A stretch of DNA of 5,443 nucleotides from Actinomycetota bacterium (GTDB lineage: Bacteria > Actinomycetota > Acidimicrobiia > Acidimicrobiales > Ilumatobacteraceae): NCBI GenBank assembly GCA_009704425.1, contig WLEG01000142.1, positions 1 to 5,443 of the forward strand. Reading direction: 5' to 3'. Both the position numbers and the translations under genes were made by a program. Within the stretch, counting starts at the first letter, position 1. Each line of letters opens with the position of its first letter. Below are positions 1 through 4,326 of the stretch, in pieces. The notes under the pieces are model-generated. The model saw only the letters and a list, made by a program, of their open reading frames with translations, was not told the origin of the DNA and did no database searches.

Positions 1-570
1 CACCGCTTCTTCGCTGGCGGCCAGAATCTCGTCGTCGTCGGCCACCACGTCGTCGGGAGGCAGGCCCCCGTCCTTCTCGCTCAACGACATCGACCCGCGG
101 GTGGGATGAAAGCGCATGCCCAACGCGCGGGCGGCTTCGATCTCGGCCGTCAGCAAGTCGCCGGCTCCGTGCGGGTGCAGATACAGGTGGTCGGTGGAGG
201 TCGTGCAACCCGAGAGGGCCAACTCGGCCAAGCCGACGAACGCGCTGACATGCACGGCCTCCTCGTCGATGGCTCGCCACAGTGGATACAGCGACTGCAA
301 CCACCCGAACAACGGCTTGTCGGTCATGGGCGGAAACGCGCGCGTGAGGTTCTGGTAGATGTGATGGTGCGTGTTCACCAGACCCGGGGTGACCAAACAG
401 TCGGTGGCGTCGACGTGTTCACGAGCCGACGGGGCCGGATCGGCCGAGGTACCGATGGCACTGATGCGACCACCGTCGACGGCGATCCAACCGCCGGAGA
501 TCTCGCGACGGGCTCCATCGACGGTGGCGATGTGCATGGCGTTGCGAACGACCAGATCGACCTGATTCAT
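1..570 (-). CDS. 8-oxoguanine deaminase, amidohydrolase superfamily (partial, N-terminal 190 residues)
   Basis: Cytosolic metal-dependent hydrolase of the TRZ/ATZ group of the amidohydrolase superfamily. The family enzyme converts 8-oxoguanine to urate and ammonia. The gene begins at the ATG at 570 and runs off the left edge in frame, so 190 residues are visible of a family total near 450. Residues 1-60 form the N-terminal beta-sandwich part. The metal-binding HxH lies in PGLVNTHHH (H68, H70). It is followed by YQNLTRAF (72-79), the MTDKPLFGWL segment (about 82-91) and LSGCTTSTDH (about 119-128). The stretch GMRFHPTRGSMSLSE (151-165) followed by GGLPPD is very typical of 8-oxoguanine deaminases. 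The remaining metal ligands lie outside the window. The start overlaps the stop of the decarboxylase gene by 4 bp (ATGA), so the two are probably translationally coupled. A related hydroxydechloroatrazine or other triazine/purine aminohydrolase activity is the main alternative. Confidence 0.88.
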   Translation of the reverse strand, partial: MNQVDLVVRNAMHIATVDGARREISGGWIAVDGGRISAIGTSADPAPSAREHVDATDCLVTPGLVNTHHHIYQNLTRAFPPMTDKPLFGWLQSLYPLWRAIDEEAVHVSAFVGLAELALSGCTTSTDHLYLHPHGAGDLLTAEIEAARALGMRFHPTRGSMSLSEKDGGLPPDDVVADDDEILAASEEAV

Positions 571-1964
571 GCGGGTTCCTCTTCCATCGAGTCGAGAATC
601 TCGACCAAGTGAGCGTTGGTGGTGCGGGGATTGACGATGCAGAAACGCAGAACGGTCTCGCCGTTCCACGAACTGGGCACGACGAACGACTGCCCGCTGT
701 GCAGCTGGGCGTCGCTCCACTTCTGATACTGCTCGGGCGTCCAACCCGGGCGTCGGAACACCAGGATGCTCAGGTCGGGTTCCAGCATCAACTCCAGATA
801 CGGGCGTCGACGGATCTCCTCGGCACCGAAGCGGGTGGTGTCGAGCGTCTTCTCCATGGCCGCCGTGTACGCGTCGCTGCCATGCGTGGCCAGGCTGAAC
901 CACAGTGGCAGTCCGCGCGCGCGTCGCGAGAGATGGTGCGCGACGTCGGCCGGGTTCATCTCCATCCACGGTCGGGTCTCGTCCTGATCGCCGTGCAGCA
1001 CGTCGAGATACTCGGCGTGCTGGGTGTGAGCGCGACGGCCGTCGTGGATGTTCCGGTACAGCAACGCGCAACTGTCGTACGGGCCGAACAACCATTTGTG
1101 TGGATCCACGATGAAGCTGTCGGCGCGCTCGATGCCGTCGAACAGATGGCGGACGCTCGGCGCGCACAGTGCGGCGGCGCCGTAGGCACCGTCGACGTGG
1201 AACCACGTGTCGTGAGTGGCCGCCACCTCGGCGACGGCGGCCAGGTCGTCCACCATGCCCAGATTCGTGGTTCCCGATGTGGCCACGATGGCGAACATGC
1301 GGTCGAGGTCGATGGCGTCGAGCGACGCGACCGTGGTGGCGAGTGCCGTGCCCGTCAACCGACCGCGTTCGTCGGCCGGCACCATCACGACGTCGGCGTC
1401 CATGGCAAGCGCCGCTTGCTTCACCGATGAATGCGCGCCGCTGGACGCCACCAGCAATCCGCGCGTGCGATCGTGTCGTCCCTGCGCGCGCTCGCGCCAA
1501 CGATGCCGCGCCGCGATGAGCGCCGACAGGTTCCCCGCCGTGCCCCCGCTGACGAACACGCCCCCGGCCGACTCGGGGAACCGTGCGAGGTCCGCGATCC
1601 ATCGCAACGCCTGATTCTCGGCGAAGACCGCACCGGCGCCCTCCAACCACGAGCCGGTGTAGATGCTGCCCGCCGACACCACCATGTCGAAGATGATGGA
1701 GGCCTCGGTGGGCGCTCCGGGCACGAACGACAGGAACTTGGGGTGGTCCACCGAGATGCAGGTGGGTGCCAAGATCTCGGTGTAGATGCGCAAGGCCTCG
1801 GCGCCGCCGATGCCCGACGGTGTGACGGTCTGGCCGACCTCGGCCAACATCTGCTGATACGGAATCGGTGCGTCCAGCGGTGGCGGATCCATACGGATGC
1901 GATCGATCGCGTATCGCAAGGCTTGGCTGGCCAGCCGAGCCATCTCGGCGTCAGGAGTGTGCAC
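567..1964 (-). CDS. PLP-dependent group II amino-acid decarboxylase family protein
   Basis: Fold-type I PLP enzyme of the aromatic-L-amino-acid / glutamate / diaminobutyrate decarboxylase family. It has 465 residues, close to the usual 460-520. Visible motifs: SGGTAGNLSAL (139-149, PLP phosphate contact), HSSVKQAALAM (178-188, with His178 as the expected ring-stacking His), FHVDGAYG (256-262, Asp258 for the pyridine nitrogen), and DPHKWLFGPYD (287-297), where Lys290 should form the internal aldimine. The C-terminal small domain starts near residue 380. The substrate cannot be told from sequence. A by-eye alignment to animal aromatic decarboxylases puts Pro338, in the NPADVAHHLS segment, where their mobile-loop catalytic Tyr sits, so an amine-forming reaction is not certain. 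The start is a GTG at 1964 with no Shine-Dalgarno site. An ATG at 1943 (residue 8) is an alternative. The gene overlaps the deaminase gene by 4 bp. Confidence 0.9.
   Translation of the reverse strand: MHTPDAEMARLASQALRYAIDRIRMDPPPLDAPIPYQQMLAEVGQTVTPSGIGGAEALRIYTEILAPTCISVDHPKFLSFVPGAPTEASIIFDMVVSAGSIYTGSWLEGAGAVFAENQALRWIADLARFPESAGGVFVSGGTAGNLSALIAARHRWRERAQGRHDRTRGLLVASSGAHSSVKQAALAMDADVVMVPADERGRLTGTALATTVASLDAIDLDRMFAIVATSGTTNLGMVDDLAAVAEVAATHDTWFHVDGAYGAAALCAPSVRHLFDGIERADSFIVDPHKWLFGPYDSCALLYRNIHDGRRAHTQHAEYLDVLHGDQDETRPWMEMNPADVAHHLSRRARGLPLWFSLATHGSDAYTAAMEKTLDTTRFGAEEIRRRPYLELMLEPDLSILVFRRPGWTPEQYQKWSDAQLHSGQSFVVPSSWNGETVLRFCIVNPRTTNAHLVEILDSMEEEPA
577..582 (-). promoter_or_regulatory. 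Shine-Dalgarno site of the 8-oxoguanine deaminase gene
   Basis: On the minus strand AGAGGA is followed by 6 nt and then the ATG at 570. The site lies inside the last codons of the decarboxylase gene. It supports the ATG at 570 and the ATGA coupling of the two genes. It also contrasts with the other gene starts here, several of which lack such a site. Confidence 0.6.
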
Positions 1965-1971
1965 GGTTCAC

Positions 1972-1977
1972 ATTCTG
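1972..1977 (-). promoter_or_regulatory. Candidate -10 element of the decarboxylase gene (leaderless start)
   Basis: On the minus strand CAGAAT is followed by 7 nt and then the GTG at 1964. No Shine-Dalgarno site precedes that GTG. In actinobacteria a -10 hexamer (TANNNT type) about 6-7 nt before a start codon is the usual arrangement for leaderless mRNA. This copy keeps the A at position 2 and T at position 6 but not the first T. No convincing -35 is seen. Confidence 0.35.
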
Positions 1978-1987
1978 CCAGCGTCCA

Positions 1988-2014
1988 TCACGCGGCGAAC
2001 CGACCACCGCGTGA
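1988..2014. repeat. Perfect 8-bp inverted repeat in the gap before the decarboxylase gene
   Basis: TCACGCGG and CCGCGTGA form a perfect inverted repeat separated by 11 nt. It fills much of the 64-bp gap between the small membrane protein stop (2029) and the decarboxylase GTG (1964). It lies just upstream of the candidate -10 at 1972-1977, near where a -35 would be, so it could be an operator. As RNA it could fold into a GC-rich hairpin ending the upstream operon, but no U-tract follows. Two direct AACGGT copies, 10 bp apart, sit beside it at 2014-2019 and 2024-2029. Confidence 0.5.
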
Positions 2015-2028
2015 ACGGTGCGCAACGG

Positions 2029-2184
2029 TCAGGTGTTCAGGTCGAGAAGCTCGCTGCCCTCGTGACGGATCTCTCCGTCCTTCCACAACAGGTGTCCGAG
2101 CAGAGCGGCGAGACCGGCCATGGACAAGCCCACGACGATGGGAAAAGCGAAGAGGGCGATGATCAGCACGATTGCTCCGGCCAT
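2029..2184 (-). CDS. Small single-pass membrane protein of unknown function (51 aa)
   Basis: This open reading frame of 51 codons plus TGA starts at the ATG at 2184. It encodes MAGAIVLIIALFAFPIVVGL followed by a further hydrophobic stretch to about residue 34. A charged tail KDGEIRHEGSELLDLNT ends the protein. The long hydrophobic stretch (about 4-34) predicts one long transmembrane helix, or a tight hairpin broken near Pro15/Gly19, with the acidic tail exposed. The start lies 9 nt after the RidA stop codon. AGTAGG (2193-2198, minus strand), overlapping that stop, stands 8 nt before the ATG as a plausible Shine-Dalgarno site. This arrangement, the compact hydrophobic composition and the fit into an otherwise empty gap argue for a real gene in an operon with the RidA gene. 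I do not recognise a characterised family. It could be an anchor or accessory subunit, but nothing in the sequence names a partner. Confidence 0.68.
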   Translation of the reverse strand: MAGAIVLIIALFAFPIVVGLSMAGLAALLGHLLWKDGEIRHEGSELLDLNT

Positions 2185-2192
2185 GACGCGAA

Positions 2193-2198
2193 CCTACT
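2193..2198 (-). promoter_or_regulatory. Shine-Dalgarno-like site of the small membrane protein gene
   Basis: On the minus strand AGTAGG overlaps the TAG stop of the RidA gene and is separated from the ATG at 2184 by 8 nt. It differs from AGGAGG at one position. It supports both the short open reading frame and its co-translation with the RidA gene. Confidence 0.45.
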
Positions 2199-2670
2199 TC
2201 TTCGCGCGCCGAGCGGGCGACTTCTTGGCGGCGGTCTTCTTCACAGCGGCCTTCTTGGTGGCAACCTTCTTGGCGGCGGGCTTCTTCGCCGCGGGCTTGG
2301 GGGCGGCCACGGGCTTGTAGGCCCAGGCCTCGATCTCGACCGCACCACCGAACGGCAACGCCGCCACGCCAATGGTGGAACGCGCCGGACGGGCCCCCGC
2401 GAAACCGGCCACGTACGCCTCGTTGAAGGTGGCGAAGGTGTCCATGTCGGTGAGGAAGCACAACGTCTTGGCGATGTCGTTCAGGGTGCATCCCTGCTCC
2501 TTCAAGCGCTCCTTCAGGTTCTTGACCGCCTGCGTGGTTTGCGCCGACACACCACCGGCCACCAGCGAGCCGTCCTTGATGCCGAGCTGACCGGAAACGA
2601 TCACCCAGTCACCGGCGCGAACGACCGGCGTGTAGGGACCGAGGGGGGCGGGAGCCTTCTTGGATGCCAT
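2194..2670 (-). CDS. RidA-family (YjgF/YER057c/UK114) protein with a Lys/Ala-rich basic C-terminal tail
   Basis: Residues 9-119 are a complete RidA domain. The family forms trimers that hydrolyse reactive enamine/imine intermediates, such as 2-aminoacrylate released by PLP enzymes, to keto acids and ammonia. Key residues match E. coli RidA: Tyr13 in GPYTP (Tyr17), Gly27 in SGQLG (Gly31), Arg97 in RPARSTIGV (the catalytic Arg105) and Glu112 in VEIEAWAY (Glu120). This is therefore likely an active deaminase rather than an Arg-less relative. Residues 121-158 form an extra tail with 13 Lys and 2 Arg. KK pairs occur every five residues at 129-150, as in the C-terminal tails of histone H1 and mycobacterial HupB. 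Ordinary RidA proteins end near residue 125-130 and lack this. The N-terminus also carries a KK pair (residues 4-5). The ATG at 2670 has no Shine-Dalgarno site but has TAGCAT 6 nt upstream. The small membrane protein follows 9 nt downstream. Confidence 0.9.
   Translation of the reverse strand: MASKKAPAPLGPYTPVVRAGDWVIVSGQLGIKDGSLVAGGVSAQTTQAVKNLKERLKEQGCTLNDIAKTLCFLTDMDTFATFNEAYVAGFAGARPARSTIGVAALPFGGAVEIEAWAYKPVAAPKPAAKKPAAKKVATKKAAVKKTAAKKSPARRAKK
2197..2310 (-). repeat. Low-complexity (K/A)-rich tail-coding repeat of the RidA gene
   Basis: This stretch codes for residues 121-158 of the RidA-family protein. Five Lys-Lys pairs (residues 129-130, 134-135, 139-140, 144-145, 149-150) recur with an exact 15-bp period across 2221-2286. 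The units are of the kind AAKKP / AAKKV / ATKKA / AVKKT / AAKKS, followed by PARRAKK. The reading frame stays open, so it reads as a true protein tail rather than non-coding repeat. Such repeats can change length by slippage. Confidence 0.8.
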
Positions 2671-2676
2671 GAGGCG

Positions 2677-2682
2677 ATGCTA
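2677..2682 (-). promoter_or_regulatory. Candidate -10 element of the RidA gene (leaderless start)
   Basis: On the minus strand TAGCAT, a full TANNNT match, is followed by 6 nt and then the ATG at 2670. No Shine-Dalgarno site precedes this ATG. The spacing would place transcription start at or next to the A of the ATG. The -35 region shows no clear TTGACA match, which is common in actinobacterial promoters. Confidence 0.45.
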
Positions 2683-2706
2683 GCGATGGATGCCCCGACC
2701 ACATCC

Positions 2707-2724
2707 ACGAGACGGCCGCCTCGT
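2707..2724 (-). terminator. Weak hairpin after the [2Fe-2S]/molybdopterin fusion gene
   Basis: On the minus strand, just past the stop at 2736, ACGAG and CTCGT pair, extended by one G-U and one C-G pair around a GGCC loop. This gives a 7-bp stem. No U-tract follows, so intrinsic termination is doubtful. The element lies in the 65-bp gap before the RidA gene, upstream of that gene's candidate promoter. Confidence 0.22.
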
Positions 2725-2735
2725 CGGGAAACGCA

Positions 2736-4265
2736 TCAACGAAACGCGGGCCAACGCGTCGGATGGCCGGCGTGTCGCCAGGCCGCGGCCGCCACGGCGG
2801 CGAACACGGCGTCACTGCCGTTCACCGGATCACGATCGTCGTCGACCACGGTCACCTCGATCCGTGGGGTGTCCACGGCGCGCAACACCCCGAACGAGCG
2901 GATGGTCAGGTCCAGCGGAACACCGTCGACGCCCAGCGCCAGACCTTCCGACCGCACCCATCCGAGCCCCATGTGCGCGGCGCCGATGGCGTACGAGCGC
3001 AGCACCACCTCGTCCAGGACCCGTCCGGCGTTCACGCGCACCGTCACCACGTCGTCATCGACCACGGCCCACGCCTCGGCACCGTTCGGTGCCACCACGT
3101 GATCGCCCCGCTCGTCGACCTCGATCACCGACGAGCGCATCACGGCGATCTCGGCCCAACCCGCCGCCCGCAGATTCATCGAGGTGCGCGGACCAACCAC
3201 GTCGTGTTCGACCACCGTCCAATCCGGGGCGAATCGAGCGACGCTCTCCGCCAGACCCGGCGTGCGCACGGCGTGCATCACACCGGAACCGTCGGGGCGA
3301 ACCGCCAACGACATCGGGGGTCGTTTCGGGCCGGAACGCACCACGTCCTCGCGCGTCAGCAGCACCCGCACCGCGCGACCGTTCTCGTCGGCCAGACGTC
3401 GGGCGACATCGCGCACGTCCGAGTTCGTCTTGCCACCGAAGGCGCCACCGTTGTTGAGCGGTCCATGTGCCTCTCCGCCGGGCTCGCACCATGCGGCGTC
3501 GGGTTCCACGTAGGCGGGTTCCACCCAGGTGGTGCACAACGTGCGCGCCCACTCCCCCTCGACGACGGGCAACGGCCAGTCGACGGCCACGGTGGACTTG
3601 CGCCCCTGAACCGTGCCGGCCAGACGTCGGGCCGTCGCGATGTCGTCGGCCACGTGCCACGTGCCGTCCGACGCGCGCAACGCCACCAACGCGTCGCGGG
3701 GTGCGGTGTCGTCGGCGAAGCCACCGGCCCCCAACGCCACCCGTGGCCCCACCTCCTGATGCGCCCCGCCCTCGATGGCCGCGCGCTCGCGCGCCAGAGC
3801 CAGATCACGATCACCATCGACCATCCGTGATCCTCGACGCACCGCCACCGCTTCCTCGATGGTCTGCCATCCGGTGCACCGACAGGTGTGCGCCAACATC
3901 GCCTTCGCGAAGGACTCGTGATCGTTCTCGGCCGTCGCCTCGAGCCGCATGATGATCCCCGGCGAACAGAACCCGCACTGGCTGCCACCGGTGGCGCACA
4001 GAGCCTCACCCCAGGCGCGCCGCACGTCGTCGTCGAGGCCCTCGAGCGTGGTGACCTCGCGTCCGTTCACCCGCGTCACCGGTGTCACGCACGACACCCG
4101 CGGTTCACCGTCCACCCACACGGTGCAACACCCGCATTGACCCTGCGGTGCGCAACCGTCCTTGGCCGCGGTCAAGCCGGCGGTGTCGCGCAGCACCGAC
4201 AACAAACTGCCGTCGGCTTCGGCGGAGAAGGGCGCGCCGTTCAAGGTGAAGGTGATCGTCGCCAC
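2736..4265 (-). CDS. Compact [2Fe-2S] / xanthine dehydrogenase-like molybdopterin fusion protein
   Basis: One polypeptide joins two modules usually found in separate xanthine dehydrogenase-family subunits. With a GTG start at 4265 it has 509 residues. Residues 4-75 are a plant-type [2Fe-2S] ferredoxin domain (Cys38, Cys44, Cys47, Cys59, with an extra Cys46). Residues 76-145 are the all-helical second [2Fe-2S] domain (Cys97 and Cys100 in QCGFCSPG, Cys128 and Cys130 in HTCRCTG). The rest resembles a shortened molybdopterin subunit: a degenerate hammerhead region (about 178-235), GPLNNGGAFGGK (268-279), VRVLLTREDV (about 299-308), SMNLRAAGWAE (362-372), and a C-terminus like the family's. That part spans about 340 residues instead of about 700-750. 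The usual catalytic Glu motif near the C-terminus is not visible; Asp485 is the nearest acid. No FAD subunit lies nearby. An upstream ATG at 4328 (530 aa) would overlap the divergent gene's start, and an ATG at 4292 is also possible. The likely role is hydroxylation or oxidation of an N-heterocycle or aldehyde, or a lost activity. Confidence 0.85.
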   Translation of the reverse strand: MATITFTLNGAPFSAEADGSLLSVLRDTAGLTAAKDGCAPQGQCGCCTVWVDGEPRVSCVTPVTRVNGREVTTLEGLDDDVRRAWGEALCATGGSQCGFCSPGIIMRLEATAENDHESFAKAMLAHTCRCTGWQTIEEAVAVRRGSRMVDGDRDLALARERAAIEGGAHQEVGPRVALGAGGFADDTAPRDALVALRASDGTWHVADDIATARRLAGTVQGRKSTVAVDWPLPVVEGEWARTLCTTWVEPAYVEPDAAWCEPGGEAHGPLNNGGAFGGKTNSDVRDVARRLADENGRAVRVLLTREDVVRSGPKRPPMSLAVRPDGSGVMHAVRTPGLAESVARFAPDWTVVEHDVVGPRTSMNLRAAGWAEIAVMRSSVIEVDERGDHVVAPNGAEAWAVVDDDVVTVRVNAGRVLDEVVLRSYAIGAAHMGLGWVRSEGLALGVDGVPLDLTIRSFGVLRAVDTPRIEVTVVDDDRDPVNGSDAVFAAVAAAAWRHAGHPTRWPAFR

Positions 4266-4271
4266 CGGACC

Positions 4272-4277
4272 ATTGTC
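4272..4277 (-). promoter_or_regulatory. Candidate -10 element supporting a GTG start at 4265
   Basis: On the minus strand GACAAT is followed by 6 nt and then GTG at 4265. This start gives an N-terminus VATITFTLNG, which matches where [2Fe-2S] subunits normally begin. Neither of the two upstream ATGs (4292, 4328) has a Shine-Dalgarno site or a similarly placed hexamer. The match to TANNNT is partial because the first base is G. Confidence 0.35.
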
Positions 4278-4313
4278 GCACCACGCGACCATCGGCCACG
4301 ACTCGTCACCCAC

Positions 4314-4319
4314 TACCGT
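4314..4319 (+). promoter_or_regulatory. Candidate -10 element of the thioredoxin-like lipoprotein gene (leaderless start)
   Basis: TACCGT, a full TANNNT match, is followed by 7 nt and then the ATG at 4327. No Shine-Dalgarno site is present. It would place transcription start on the A of the ATG. Together with the minus-strand candidate at 4272-4277 it would form a back-to-back divergent promoter pair within 4266-4326. Confidence 0.45.
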
Positions 4320-4326
4320 CGACGTC

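Noticed and set aside
106..612. Plus-strand open frame of 168 codons opposite the deaminase gene
   Set aside because: It is antisense to a clear amidohydrolase with family motifs, has no family-like features and has the composition of a GC-rich mirror frame.
2197..2310. The periodic (K/A) tail DNA as a CRISPR-like or mobile repeat
   Set aside because: The 15-bp period follows codons (Lys-Lys every five residues) inside one open frame, with no spacers or terminal repeats.
1431..3102. Long plus-strand open frames (1431-2162 and 1897-3102) opposite the decarboxylase and RidA genes
   Set aside because: They are made of Arg/Gly/His-rich shadow sequence opposite genes with intact catalytic motifs. 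The Gly/Leu repeats in the 401-codon frame are the complement of the RidA Lys/Ala tail.
2763..3830. Plus-strand open frame of 355 codons opposite the Fe-S/molybdopterin fusion gene
   Set aside because: The His/Arg/Gly-rich product shows no recognisable domain, while the opposite strand has the [2Fe-2S] Cys motifs and molybdopterin landmarks.
2736..4265. Possibility that the short molybdopterin part is a frameshifted or decayed full-length subunit
   Set aside because: The frame is uninterrupted, family landmarks occur in the right order up to a family-like C-terminus, and no matching remnant is seen in other frames. A compact form is more likely than a pseudogene, though not proven.
4162..4326. 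In-frame upstream extension of the lipoprotein (start at 4162)
   Set aside because: It would put 55 non-signal residues before the Tat motif and run antisense through the start of the Fe-S gene. The ATG at 4327 places the RR motif at residues 10-11 as expected.
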